Source: Triplophysa rosa | Taxonomy: Eukaryota; Chordata; Actinopteri; Cypriniformes; Nemacheilidae | DNA length: 64,000 nucleotides | Assembly: GCF_024868665.1 (NCBI RefSeq) | Contig: NC_079890.1 | Span: forward strand, 1,036,391-1,100,390 | Reading direction: 5' to 3' | Part shown: piece after piece, positions 1 to 12,787 of the stretch | How positions within the stretch are numbered: the stretch's first letter is position 1 | Layout: each line of letters starts with the position of its first letter | Made by a program: the position numbers and the translations under genes | Notes under the pieces: generated by a model | Told to the model about the DNA's origin: nothing | What the model saw: only the letters and a program-made list of their open reading frames with translations | The model's database searches: none

Positions 1-98
1 TTGGGATTTTTTTCATATGGGCTATTTCATGAAAGATTAGGTCCTCTTTCAAACTCAGCATGCTTATAATGCATTAAACTTTTGCGAACATCACTTAC

Positions 99-3000
99 TT
101 TCCTCCTGGAGTTCAGTTAAAGATTGTTGTGAGTCTTTAAGTTGTGTTTCCAAGTTGCTTCTTTCTTCCTCGCTGATCTCCAGCTTTGTTCTCGCAGCTG
201 CAAGATCTGATAAAGTGTTGAGCTCCTCAGCCGCCGTCTGTGACTGTTTCAGCTGATGTGTGTCCAATTAGAAGAACAAATAGAAAACTTTTCATAAAAT
301 ATCAAAAGTCAGGCGTTCCCAAATCCCAAGAGAATCGCACTTATGATTTGCAAAGACGGAGAGAGTTTGATCTTGTACGCACTCACCTGGGTTTGGAAAC
401 ACAGTCGTATCTCTTCCAGAGTTTTGCCAATACCAGACACTTGATTCAGAGCGTGTTGCAGTTGTCTTTCAGTCTCGGCGTTTTGTACGAGGGTCAAAGT
501 CTGTCTTTCGGTTTCTCTCTGTTTCACCAGCATCTGAACGGGTCAACAAACCACTTGATCAATGGCCATGAATGACTATATTGTTTTGTGAAATGTACAT
601 TATCTGAAGGCACTTTAAGTTGCTTTGGGTTAATGCGTCGGTCAAATTCATAAATCCATGATGGTGCAACCTTTACAATTAATTTATTTCATTTGTTGAT
701 GTGGTAGTTGTTGTTTTTTCAATGACGCAAATCAGCAAAACAATGTCAATTCTATTCTTATTCGCTTTTAATTGTCACTGTGAAAAGCAAATCTCTACAA
801 TGTGATTTAACCTGATCTCAGAAACATTTAACAACAATCATTTTTTTTAATAGGTGGCTAATCTGTATGAATTCATAAAATGCGAATTTTGTTGTTGTAA
901 AAAAGGAAAATTAAAAATGATGCCTGCCCATGAATCTAAAAATTCGTACAAATTCGCCACCTCGTGAAAGAACAGTTACGAATTGCCATTATGTGTTGTG
1001 TTTTTGTATGTCCCAACATAGCAAAACAAAAAAAATTCAAACTGAATTTACTGTACATCACAAAAAATCCATTCAATATATCAGATCAGATTATTTTAAT
1101 GTTGTTTTTAAAATTATTTTGAAAATACGTTAAAGCTACAGTTTGTAAAAACCGCCGCTAGACGGCGCACGATCAAAACACCAACAATGGCGTAGCTTGA
1201 TGACGCTGTGAAGGAGCGTGGAATGATGGAATCTGTCGTCTTCAACTCCACCGCTGATGGCCATCAATCACACGGGACCGAGAAATCATGTTAGGGGATG
1301 AGGTAAAGTAATAAAGTTTTATAAATGTTGCGAATAATTGTGGTCCATAAATAAGTGACTGTTCGAAACAAGCTAGTGGCTTGCTAGACACCACTTTCGC
1401 ATTTGTCCACGACACTGTTGTCATGCGGTTTCTACGTCGGTAACAAAGGGTGACGCAAATATGACGCCATTGGCAGGCGACTGCACAGCCCCGTGTCACT
1501 GTTTAGAATGAAGATTTTCCAATGATTTACAAGTAGTTGGAAACATTTGATATATTGTAAGTACTCACCTTAACAAAATGTATAACACTAGCCAAGTGGT
1601 TTTTGGATATTTTACTGCAAAATTGTTACAAACTGCACCTTTAACATATTACTATTTTAAATAATTCTTTTTTTTGTTTTTGAAATATTTTCGTTATTAT
1701 TTGTAGCATGAGACACAAAAAGATGCAGTCTATCTTATATTTGGGATAGCAAAAACGAACACAACAAAAAGCTCATTCAAAAAGGAGAAACAGGAATGAG
1801 AAATGAAAGTTGGTCATGTGCCGGAGTGTTACGCCTCTCACTTCTCACCAACATTCACTGGCCTATCGTTCGGCCTGCGAGAACCGCAAATCTAAACCGC
1901 CAAGTGAGACCCCCCCCGGCGTCACAATTACAGGGCAAGGCGTGCGAGCTTGACAACTCCCCTTTGTGCGATGACGGCCTATATTTTCTCCCTTTCGAAT
2001 TAGTCCGTTATTAGAGCCGTCTGCCCCGACGCAAAACACTGACTGAGAAATGCTGAATGTGTTTTGAAAACACAAGAGAGAAACACAGAAATGGACGGGC
2101 GGCGATAAAGCATGTCATTCACGCTGTGCCGTGTGTGGCCTGAGTGCCGTGTGTCTCTTTCACAGGTGAAGCCCCCCTGGTGGGACCCCCATTATGTCTG
2201 TGTCTCCACACGGGGAACAATGTACACAAAAGCGACAATGCAGATGGTGGATAGGAAGTGTCGAACAAAAGCTGCCGGTTCTCATGTTGCCATCTTGATG
2301 GCCGCTCATTACTGCAGGAATAGATGAGGCATGCCACTTTTAGGATGAGATGCTCATTTAGTCTGAATGAGGGTTAAACGTACTGCTGTTAACACGGCCA
2401 GATGGACTGTGTGTGTTTGTGTTTAAATAAAGTTCCAGTGTCATTCCCGTGTGTGTTTTCATCTTCGTTTGTGTTGTTTTTACAAGATTCACAAGCCTGA
2501 GCGTGGCTCTCACGGCCCTTGAACACAGTTCAGTACTCGCTTCCGTCTCTCGGTTCAGAATCTACTGACACATTGTCTTCTCAGGACTCATGTCTCTATA
2601 GGAAATCCAGTCTGAAGATATTTAGTTTACTTTTAATGGCCTGCAGCTGCTGTGCTGGGAAAAACATGCCTTCAATACTAAACAAACAGAACGAATAACA
2701 CAAAGAAATAAACACAAGAAGATAATTATTACTTTAAAAAAGACAAATATACGTCATTTATTATTATAATGATAATATTTAAGTTGCGGGAAGAAGAAAT
2801 GGTGACGTATCTGAAAGTGTTGCAAGCTGGATTCAAAAATCAGCGATAACACCCCTTAGGGTAAACAGAACAGAACATTATGTAAGACACGGTTGAGACT
2901 TCAGAAGAGGAATATCAGAAAGTCCTGATTGTAAAAGTGAGGTGGAGTTGGGGATGGAGGAGGGTAATTTGCTCCTGAGCACCGCCATAAGCTGCTGACA

Positions 3001-6000
3001 GCTGAATGAGTTTTAAATTAATATTTCTAGATGTGGACCAGCGACGTGACCTGCCAGAACTAACGCTGCACGCTTGATTGAAACAAATTCGTCATTGCTG
3101 TCACTTCCGAATATGCAGTTCTTGGCGTACCTGATGCGCAAAAACTTCAGCGTGCTGTCTGAGTCCCTGCTCCATTTCAAGCTTGTGTGACATCTCGGCA
3201 AACTCTTCTGTAACAAGCTGCGATACTGCAAACGCACACAAAGATGTGATGTGAATGTGCTGTTCTGCAGGTGTTCGTGGATGACAGACTTTTCAAAACT
3301 AAACGTGCTACAATAGATTCTTCACAGCGCGATGCCATACAAGAACCATTTCATTCCCCGGAGGAGCATTTACTCATTCTCATTACAACCATTTCTTTCT
3401 CATGGTAAGAACCCTTTCCCACGACAAAGAGCTTTTTGTGAAAACGATGTTAAAAGTTCTTTATGGAACCAGCTAGCCAAAAATGGTTCTGACGTGGCAT
3501 CGTGAAGCACCTTAAATGTCTGCGTCTGATCTTCACTCACCTCTCTTCATTTTATTCACAGTTCTGTTGTGCTTGCTGAGTTTCTTCACAAGCGCCTCCT
3601 TCTCGCCGACCTCCAGCAACAGCTTAATACAACACAAGTGTGAATACCAATTTCAATTTTGCTAGCCCAATGTAAACTGAATAATAACTCGGGAGAAATG
3701 TAGGATTCTTTTGTGAATGCCAAATGCAAAGTCACATAAAAAAATCGCCCGCAACCAGTCAATATGTCAGCGTTTTTTCTATGTGGGGTGAATTGGAAGA
3801 CATCAGGGACAATGGGAATGTCAGTTCACTACACTTCTGAAAATATTTCTAGCGAATCGCGACATTCTGCTAAACTATCCAGTGAATAAAGGTACATTAT
3901 GCTACATGACGTCATGTTCATTTCACATTTGAAATACGTGAGCCCTTTAGATTCATGATTGGCTGTCAATGTTTTGCTTCAAAACCGATACAAATAAATC
4001 CCTTCTTTGTATTTTGTATCATCATAGTTGTAGTGTGGACTTCGGTATTTAATGATTTAAATTTGATTGAAAATAAGTTGGAAAACGTTATGTTTATCGT
4101 TCTGGTGTGAACGGGCCTTAAGGTCTATTTTGGCCTGCAGCTTTTGCATCCTTGCCTTCGACCGTCATACCTTTTCCTTCAGATCTTCTTTCTCTTTCTT
4201 AAGGAGTTCCACCTGCTCACACAGTTGAATTTTCTCCCCGAGTAACCGATCCACTGATGACTGGAGCTCTGCGAGAACAAAATGAGAAAAATCCTCTTAC
4301 TCTTAATGTCTATTCTTGGACCGGAGCTTGATGTTTGTGTGATGGAGTTTCACCTTTAAGCTGATTCTGACTCTTCAGAAGTGGATCTTCATCCGGACCC
4401 GGCTCCGAGTCAGAGTCTGGGTCAGTCTTCAGGTCAAGGTTCAGGACAGAGAGGTTTTCTGGCATCTCAGGGATCAGAGGAAGAATGGTTTGGCTTTTCC
4501 TCTTTAATACCTTGAAATCCTTTGAAACCTGTTGGGTTTGCAATCTCGGTTTGAACCATAACACGGCAGGTTATTTGAAGTACTTTTTCTTCGTGTGTTG
4601 AAGTCAAATGACATCGAACGGACATTTCCAATGGAACGGCCCCGACGGCTCATCTTATAACTCATTATTATGATCTCGCCGTTGTGAGTCTCGGTAAGGA
4701 GACGGTTTTTCTAAACACTGACTTTTATGTATTTGCTCAGTAGCTGATTGTTGTGCATTTTTGAACGAAGAAGAAACCCATGATGTGGATGTAGTGTAAA
4801 CACATTACACGCAGTGTTGTTTGAGTCAGACGAGCTTCGTCATTCGATCGATATGAACTCAGTTTGGAGAACGTGGTCCAGCGTGAAACGGGGGATGTGA
4901 AAACACCGAGAGAACAAACAGACGTTTGTTTTACGTGCGAGAAAAGGGAAGTTTCGATACCTTCAGTGCAAAAGCCTCTGCGGTTTCCCTGCAGGAACGC
5001 TCGATCTGAAACTGCATCTCTAACATATCCAACTCCTTGAGCAGCTGAGAAGACGCTGAAACAGAGGAACAGAGAAACACGGTGTATCCATTCAGAATGA
5101 GAGACAAAAGAGTTTTTCTTCAATGTTATAATAGCAAAAGACGTCCGCTGATCTCTCACCTTTCCCCATCATTGACAGTTTTTCATTGGCATCGTCTCGC
5201 TCTTTCTCCAGAATCTCACACTGTCGAACGGATTATATGATGAATGAAACATATTTAGAAATGAGGGGAAATCAATTCATTAAAGGGACAGTTTACCCAA
5301 AAAATTAAATTTTGAGTTATTCCAGATCTGTATAAATGTCTTTGTTCTGATGAACACACAGAACGATGTTTGGAAGAATGCTTAGAACAAACAGTTCTTG
5401 GCCAGCATTGACTGCCATAGTAGGAAAATGACAATGATAGTCAAAAGTGCCCCAGAACTGTTTGTTTGCATTCTTCAAAATATCTTCTTTTGTGTTCAAC
5501 ACAACAAAGAAATGTATGGTAGTCAATGGGGGCCAAGAACGGTTTGGTTACAAGCATTCTTCCAAATATCTTTCTTTGTGTTCAAAGACATTTTTGGGTG
5601 AACTGTTCCTTTAAGAGATTCGCTGGTTATGTTCGCAATGGCTTTGCTATAGTGTTTCTGCCGAAAGGTGCTTGTACGTTGTGCAAACTTTCAAAATGTT
5701 GATTGTTCTAAATACGCAAATGTATTTTGCCAAAATATACAAAATACACAACACAATCTCATTGCAATTCAAAGTCCATTTGCATTCATTCAAGTGATCT
5801 CGTTTCTTACCTTACCATTAGGTTTAGGGGTGGGGCTTCAGAATTGTATTACTATTCATACGAATTAGACACCTTGTAAAATAGTTACGTATATTGTCAT
5901 GCAGGACGCAAAAGCAAATGCAACAGAACACTAGCAATCCCATAATGCAATGCCTTCAAATCGACCAATCTGGTGTCATTCGAGATTCTACTCATTTCTA

Positions 6001-6571
6001 CGAATTCAGACCTAATACAGTACAGATGTAACATTGAAACGTTGAAATGCTTGTTAAATAGTGAACACTGATTCACATGCTATTAAAAAGGAGTCATACT
6101 CAAAGTTACCTGAATGTCTCTCTCATCTTCTGAGATGCTCTCGTCCTCTGAATCTGTCAGAACAACACGTATACATTTCACACTGATGATCTCTTTGATG
6201 AGCTAGAATACTGTACGTCATGTGTCTTATAAAGAGAACTATTAAAATATTCATACACGACAAAGGGTTTTGTGACACGTCACATGTCACTAATGCAATA
6301 TTAAGAGCTATCCACGTGTTGAAATACTCGATTCTGAGTCAATGACCACACAAAATCTTCACATTTCTGTTCATGTTGGTAAAACTAAATAAAGTAATGC
6401 TGTCCTTGGCAAAATAATTTCCGCATGACTGTGTTAGATTTATATCTCTCATTTCACTATTCACTGTTAAATATGCTATCAATATTTTACATTCATTCAT
6501 CAAAAAAAGTATTAAAATATAGCTATTCATACTTTCAAAGAAATGCAAAGTGAATTTATCATACCTGACAT
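99..6571 (-). CDS. Shootin-family coiled-coil protein, N-terminal half (10 coding exons; gene runs off the left edge)
   Basis: Coding exons in gene order: 6565-6571, 6110-6153, 5160-5220, 4961-5055, 4354-4528, 4171-4268, 3541-3622, 3131-3225, 387-533, 99-252. All have AG/GT borders and phases that join without a stop, giving 319 codons plus one base. The protein is acidic at the start (MSDSEDESISEDERD) and otherwise long charged heptads. Segments such as CEILEKERDDANEKL, IERSCRETAEAFALK, VSKDFKVLKRKS and EEFAEMSHKLEMEQGLRQHA line up in order with remembered human shootin-1 (SHTN1). Shootin-1 links actin retrograde flow to L1-CAM at axonal growth cones; the same role here is inferred. The proline-rich middle and C-terminus are outside the window. 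Divergence from SHTN1 suggests a paralogue (fish shtn2/shtn3 type), so no symbol is given. The 7-nt first coding exon is the weakest part. Confidence 0.88.
1790..2340. promoter_or_regulatory. Candidate conserved non-coding block in shootin intron 8
   Basis: This stretch inside the 2.6-kb intron between exons 3131-3225 and 387-533 is richer in GC than the flanks, free of recognisable mobile repeats, and has no spliceable coding frame. It contains AATTA homeodomain-type cores (for example near 1924 and 1999). Enhancer function is inferred from composition and from the position next to vax2; sequence conservation could not be tested here. Confidence 0.25.
3907..3914. promoter_or_regulatory. Perfect CRE palindrome (TGACGTCA)
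   Basis: TGACGTCA matches the CREB/ATF site exactly. It lies in a shootin intron (between exons 3541-3622 and 4171-4268). Chance occurrence is possible for an 8-mer in 64 kb; a second copy is at 27248. Confidence 0.25.
5280..5614. repeat. Short DNA element, family with TTAAAGGG(A/T)(C/T)AGTT ends (copy 1)
   Basis: Ends are TTAAAGGGACAGTTTACC and GGTGAACTGTTCCTTTAA in inverted orientation. The interior has the fish-typical phrases on a figure shown to be 'tcttttgtgttcaacac' and 'gactgccatagtagga'. It is a non-autonomous, MITE-like element in a shootin intron. At least seven further copies or pieces lie in this window. Confidence 0.7.
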
Positions 6572-9470
6572 TTTGGAGTGAGTCTGACCCAAGATTTCTA
6601 AAACTCAGAGTAAGCCAAGAAAGGTTCATGTGTGATGTTGTGAAGTGCCGTTTCTGTTTCTGTTAGTCTCTCTGTTAACGGTGTAGAGAACTGAAACCTT
6701 TTTACAGCTTTTGAACACCGCTAGTTTTCATCCTTCCCATTTTGTTACGCACACTGATACAAGAAAATCAGCTATGTGCTGTCTAAACAATGGCTCTTCA
6801 GAAAGAACATGATAAAATAACACGAGGTCATATGTCAGGACAGATACCGGCCTCTGAGAAAGACTCAGCATCCTAATTCTGTCTGTTTGGTACAAATGTA
6901 CATCACGTGTGCATGTAATAATTGAAGATTTTAATAACTGAATACTAGCAAGCACACAGAAACAGCCTAGCATTAGTCAAAGTGCATTATGATGAGACGT
7001 GACTGCCACGGGTGGGTCATTGGGTCATGTTATCATAGCATGAGATGGATCTGAATTATTGAGGGTATGGCCGAATAACATTGACTCAATCGGTCGATAT
7101 CAGCTGTGCAGAATGAGTCACAACACAGTTCTTTATCTCATTTTGAGATGTACTAAATAAACCTTAACGACAGAAAACAGAGAGGTAGAGAGAATGAGGA
7201 GGATGGGTCCGAATGATGAGTGAAAGATGATGTGACAGATACGAGCGGCCCTTCGGTGACTCACTGAGATGCTAGAAACCTAAACACACTGATGCCAGAA
7301 GAGAAAGAGACACGCGCTAATCTTTATCTGTAATAGACACCTTACAATAACATATTTCTCAAAATAAACATTTTCTATTATATGATATATTCATACAATC
7401 TCCCATTTCACCATATCCCAAAGGAGCTCTGCCACAGATCTGGTGACTGTCCAGCCCGTTTAAAGGTATAGTTCACTGAAACAAAATGAAAATGATTTCA
7501 TCGTTTACTCATCATCATCATGTCATGTCAAACTTCGGCAGAACACAAAAGAAGATATTTTAAAGAATGTTCATAACAGTGACCCTTGTTGACTTTTTAT
7601 TGTATGAACACAAAACCACGGAGACATTTCTCAAAATATCTTTGTTTGTGTTCCTGTGAAGTAAGACTCATAGACAGGTTTACAACCACATGAACAATAC
7701 TTAAATATGATTCGCCGCATGATGTTGAATCTCCTGTTGAATTACATTATGGTCATACAGATCGCTTTCTACTGTTTCTCATTTCACCGAAAATAACTTT
7801 TAATCAAAAATGTTGTCATTTAAAACACTAGTATTTATACAAAAAGTATTTCTGCATATAATTATATTATACTTGTAATACTTCAAAACATATGATTATT
7901 GTTTTATTTCTTTTATTATTGCTGATTAAATTGTTATGATGTTTATGGTGTGAATGAATATGCAGTTTGACGCGAAATGTGAATATTCCTCTAGGTGGCG
8001 CTCTGACATTACGAACAACAACCTGTTGCTCGTCTTTTACCTTCTATTGACTGTCAACAACTTCTATTTTAACTCAACACATTTTTTACTTCATTTCTTA
8101 CTTATTGAAGCTAAATTTAAAGTGACAGTTTTCATTTAAAATGCATTGTACTGAATACAAATATTCATAATAAATGAGTAATAAAATCAAAATTCTGATC
8201 ATATTTAACCCTAACAGTATTATTATTGTTGTTGTTGCTGTTTTATGATGTTACAACAAATGAGACTTAACATGAGTCTGGTACATGGATGCAACCCTGT
8301 TACTAAAGGGAAAAGGGTAAGTGACAGCGCCCGCATGGAAATTCAGTTTGGGCTAAACTAGGCCGCTTACTATAATGTTTAACCTAAAAAAAACCTTTAA
8401 ATCTTATATTCTTTCAATAAAGGTTATGATATGTCATAGACAAGTGTTGTTGAAAGGGGAAAAGTCTTTGTATTGGATCTTCACAAATGATGTGCTTTTG
8501 GTAATGTATGAACACAGATGGTGTTTTTTGTTTTGCACGCAGTGGTACAGACAGTATGTCACAGTCTGGATGATGATGGGCGTATGGGACAGAGGAAGAT
8601 ATCCAGACAGACACGTGATGACATCTCTCATTGAAGATGTCACAGGAAGCAGTGTCTGAGCCGGCCGGCACACAGTGGTACAGTAACCAGACAGCTGTGA
8701 TTCAGGGGAAACGTGAGTGAAAGCGAGCAGGACGTCCCAGCTCTTTTACACCTGCTCCAGTTCACGCTTAAGCTGCAAAAAAGACAACAACATAATACAG
8801 TGAACGAAAATCCAATTTGGTCGGGATGGGGGGATATATTCAGTTGTAATGAAAGTGCGAGATAAAACTGTGATTTTTCAAACAAATGATTATTGTGATG
8901 AAAGGTCAACAGTAATATCAGGCGAAGGTTCGGCGAGGGGCACAGCCTCTCTCTAATTCTCCGTTGGGACTCCCTAAAAGCTCCATTAGTTCTGACATGC
9001 AGAAGCAGTGATTCTGTAAGGGTCAGGACCCACACAGCAGGGTTCGGCAGGGTTTTAGTCCGGCATAATCACACATCTGCGTGCCAGAGTCCGGCGCTGC
9101 CCACTGAGTTTCCCTTCCTCTCCACTGGCCTGCATTCAACGCGTTGACACTCCCCAACACCCCCGAATCCTCTACAACACACCCACCCACCGCTCCCGCG
9201 CTCACAAACACGCAGGTATAGAAACTGTGGAAAAAGCCAAGTTTCATCTTTGTGCATGTGGTCAGTTGACAAACAACATGTGTGCTGGTCTGTTTTAAGG
9301 ATTTTAGAGCAAAATATGCACATGTGTAATATATGATCTTTATGTCTTTATTGTAGTCTTTTTTATGTTCGAAAGATTTTCTCTCTACAAACTCCTGTCA
9401 TTCAGCCTTCAAAATATCTTAAAGATGTACAAAAAATAGCTATGCTTCAACCGAAGTTTGTTTTTGTTTG
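6572..9470. other. Intergenic stretch upstream of the shootin gene
   Basis: No convincing exon was found. The shootin 5' UTR and promoter must begin here, just right of the start codon at 6571, but no TATA box was identified. The interval holds one short DNA element (7459-7710) and a GC-richer block at about 8930-9220 that could be regulatory. A 21-nt AG/GT-bounded frame near 8750-8770 was considered and rejected as an extra exon. Confidence 0.4.
7459..7710. repeat. Short DNA element of the TTAAAGG family (copy 2, worn)
   Basis: The left end reads TTTAAAGGTATAGTTCACTG, followed by the family phrase 'gaacacaaaagaagatattt'. The right terminus is degenerate, so the end coordinate is approximate. 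Confidence 0.5.
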
Positions 9471-9479
9471 TGTTTTAGG

Positions 9480-10545
9480 TTTAGTAGAAAACAATAGTAA
9501 CCACAAATTGTTTCACTACAATAATTATAGTTAACCACGGTATTTGTGTTTAGTTTACCAATCCACCATGAATAAACCACGTTCACTACGCTTTTACTCT
9601 TACAAAAAACCCCGTAAAAAATGATATAATAAAACCACCTTTACTACGCTTTTACTGTAATAAAACTGTAGTACACTTTTACTGTAATAAAACACATTTA
9701 CTACACTTTTACCGTAATAAAACCACAATTACTACACTTTTACTTTAATAAAACCGAGATACATTTTTACCAAATTAAAACCACGTTTACTACACTTTTA
9801 CTGTAGTAAAACCGTGGTAGGCTTTTACTATAGTAAAACAACGTTTTCTACACTTTTACTGTAATAAACCATGTTTACTGCCCTTTTACTACACAAAACC
9901 ATGTTTTCATATACTTTTACTGTAATAAAACCGTGGTAGGCTTTTACTATAGTAAAACAACGTTTTCTACACTTTTACTGTAATAAACCATGTTTACTGC
10001 CCTTTTACTAGAGTAAAACCATGTTTTCATATACTTTTACTGTAATAAAACCGTGGTAGGCTTTTACTATAGTAAAACAACGTTTTCTACACTTTTACTG
10101 TAATAAACCATGTTTACTGCCCTTTTACTACACAAAACCATGTTTTCATATACTTTTACTGTAATAAAACCGTGGTAGGCTTTTACTATAGTAAAACAAC
10201 GTTTTCTACACTTTTACTGTAATAAACCATGTTTACTGCACTTTTACTGTAATAAAACCACGTTCACTATGCTTTTACTCTAATAAAATCGTGGTAGGCT
10301 TTTACAATGATAAAACCACCTTTACTGCACTTTTACTGCAATAAAACACATTTACTACACTTTTACTGCAATAAAACACATTTACTACACTTTTACTGTA
10401 ATAAATGCACAATTACTACACTTTTACTTTAATAAAACCAAGATACATTTTTACTATAGTAAAACCATGTTTACTGTACTTTTACTCTAATAAAACCATG
10501 TTTACTGCACTTTTACCGTAATAAAACTACTGTTACTTTGGTTTG
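9480..10545. repeat. Tandem satellite with ~30-bp monomers and a 119-120-bp higher-order unit
   Basis: About 1 kb is built from monomers of the type TTTTACTGTAATAAAACC. Within it the marker ACCGTGGTAGG recurs at 9811, 9930, 10050 and 10169, spacings of 119, 120 and 119 bases, so four monomers form a near-identical higher-order unit. Flanking monomers are more diverged. Related pieces lie near 22905-23100, 37430-37640 and 47610-47665. Confidence 0.85.
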
Positions 10546-10717
10546 TTAATTTCTTGGTTAATTTTCCTCAGGGCTTCTCTTCCCCCTGTGGCTTCGGTCT
10601 GTTAACACCTGCAGGTCTTCTATGGTTGTGGTGGTCACACAGGATGCCGTTGCCCTCTCACAGGCTACATTACATCACATGAGACGGACACTTCAGAGCA
10701 AATGGAAAAATTTGAGT

Positions 10718-10870
10718 CTCATCTGCATCTCAGATATTTCTCCTGAGAAAAAGAGTCAGAAATCTCATAACTGCCTCTGTCATTAGAGTTCCAGAAGAGA
10801 TTCAAACTGAGCTCAGATTTGTCAAGTCTGCAATCAAAAGTCAATATTATTGGAGATCTCAATACGAAAT
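10718..10870 (+). repeat. Dispersed direct repeat, copy A (partner at 12788)
   Basis: The segment running from 'atctcagatatttctcctga' to 'gtcaatattat' matches 12788-12925 in the same orientation with moderate divergence. Both copies carry 'aaaaagagtcagaaat' and 'tctgcaatcaaaagtcaat'. It looks like an interspersed repeat of unknown class. Confidence 0.6.
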
Positions 10871-10959
10871 GTATCCAAGTTACCCAAATCCACAATATCT
10901 ACATTCAGTTTACACCATCATGGAATTCAACAAGTACACAGCAGTCAGATATGTGATAA

Positions 10960-11220
10960 CAGCGATGAAACTCTTAGAGTTCCGGCATCCCCCCAGACTC
11001 CGGGCGTGGATGCGCATCACCGCGCCCCGCCATGATTTTGGACTCCATTGTGTGGCTTTCATTGTCTTTCAGGCCGAAAACTTGCGGTCTTACCTCGACC
11101 GGCCGCCCCTCTCCTCGGCCTCCGCACACCTGGTCCCGACAAATTAGAGCAGGGAGAGAGAGGGGGGGGGGCGAGAAGTTAATGATGTCGCTTCTGCAGG
11201 GCTCTTGGCAGGACAAACAT
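10960..11220. promoter_or_regulatory. Candidate regulatory block with SOX-type sites, downstream of vax2
   Basis: The block is GC-rich in an AT-rich setting. It contains CATTGTG and CATTGTC motifs within about 20 bases (near 11049-11072), which resemble SOX sites, and a CAAATTAG homeodomain-type core near 11140. No repeat family is recognised. Function is inferred from composition only. Confidence 0.25.
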
Positions 11221-11449
11221 CACAACCGGTGCCAAAAGAAACCGTAAAAGACCCACAGAGGGTTTTTTCTATGCTATTTACTTTTATAAAGTTTATTTTC
11301 TATGCAAAGCCATCTGTTCTAAAATGTGAAATATTAACTTGAAAACAAAGTCTTACTCGCGGGTGGAATTAAGAGAGACAAGCGAAATCAAAAACGTGTT
11401 TGCTTCAATTATTCTCTCGTACTAAATAACGTGACACACTTCTCTCGCT

Positions 11450-11680
11450 ACGTCGTTCTTCTTTAATAAAAGCCATCCGCCCGCCTTCTCCACAGGCTCT
11501 AATCTTGCCTGACAGCTTCCTCTGATAATTGGTGCTAACACCCAGATGGACGGGCCTTTAATTTGCTGTTCCCAATAAAGAGAGGCGGCTGAGGGGCGGC
11601 GGGAAGGGGAGGCCGTGGTTTGTTGGTTACAGATCCAGAAGCCGTAACCACCCCGGGCCTGGAGGCCGACAGTTCCAGGA
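11450..11680. promoter_or_regulatory. Candidate conserved enhancer block downstream of vax2
   Basis: This repeat-poor, mixed-composition stretch carries a dense set of developmental motifs: TGATAATTGG near 11524, an E-box-like CAGATGG near 11543, TTTAATTTG near 11557 and TAATC near 11500. It has the look of a vertebrate non-coding element near a homeobox gene. Conservation was not tested. Confidence 0.3.
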
Positions 11681-11744
11681 GGCTTTTGTTCACACGTTTG
11701 CTCAAAAGAAGTGTTCTTCTCATCTCTCGCTCTGACGTTCGTGA

Positions 11745-11746
<2 letters not shown>

Positions 11747-11775
<29 letters not shown>
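11747..11775. repeat. (CT)n microsatellite
   Basis: An uninterrupted CT dinucleotide run. Confidence 0.95.
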
Positions 11776-11778
<3 letters not shown>

Positions 11779-12787
11779 TACACACACGCACGATCTGTTT
11801 TCTCTTCTTTTATTCAAACTTTCCCTCCTTCACAAAACAGTAGCAGCAGTGACATGCGGGCGAGGTTGGGTGGCCGTAAATGGAACATTGTTTTCTATTA
11901 ATCTATTAATGAGGTTACAGGGAATGAGCGCTGGGTCAATGGTCAGATACACAGATGATCTGACCACATTTGTAACGTTTATATTAGAAACTTTCAGACC
12001 GCCTCGAAGTCGAGCTTAACTATTCTTTTCTATTTGTCCGTTTAATCTCGATTCCGATTTGATTATCTTAGTCAGTTACAGACATTCATTTTCTTTCACA
12101 TTTAGGTTTGCGTTTAGAAACAATCCTGAGACATTTGTGTAAAAATCAATAATAAGGTGACCACAATGATGAAAACAGCACTTCTTTACAGTTTCGACCG
12201 TGACCGTGAAGGCAATGCCTGCTATTCACCAAAAAGGACGCTTTGAACGCTTTAAACTCGACTTATCATGATAACAAAACATACGACATTCACAACTGAT
12301 GTGTGCGATTTGAAGCGTCAACTATGAAAAATCACGGCTGCGATCTTTACGGAAAGCCATTAAGCCACAAAATATCAAATATAAGGACAAAATAATCGAT
12401 AAGTCTTAAGCTTTGTGGCAAGTTTTACATTTAAACAGAACCATATTTGAAATATATTGTATTGCATAGGAATGATAACATCTATTTTTACAAAAATAAA
12501 TAATATAAAATACAGTTTTATTGATATTTTTGGCTCGTGGCTAATTTTGGATGCTGGATAAATAAATGCGTGGCAGAGCTGAAGATAAGTTTAACAGAAA
12601 TATTGTTTGGTGGTTGATCTGCTCTTAGAACCAAAAATCACAAAAATCGTCAATTATTTCTCCAAGACTTCAATGAAATGAAATGGAGAGTGAATGGAAC
12701 TTTTGGCTTAAAGGAGTAGTTTACTTTCAAATTAAAATGTCATGATAATTAACTTACCCGCATGTCCATCCGTGTGTTAAAATGTAA

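Noticed and set aside
4737..5159. 140-codon minus-strand frame
   Set aside because: It runs through shootin exon 4 in the wrong frame and into both introns; the spliced model explains the region better.
8747..8776. 21-nt AG/GT-bounded piece on the minus strand (LKRELEQ) as a shootin exon
   Set aside because: Its phase does not fit exon 6110-6153, whereas the ATG at 6571 does.
11422..12019. Frames of 62-131 codons on both strands around the CT repeat
   Set aside because: They cross a microsatellite and a candidate non-coding element, with no splice support.
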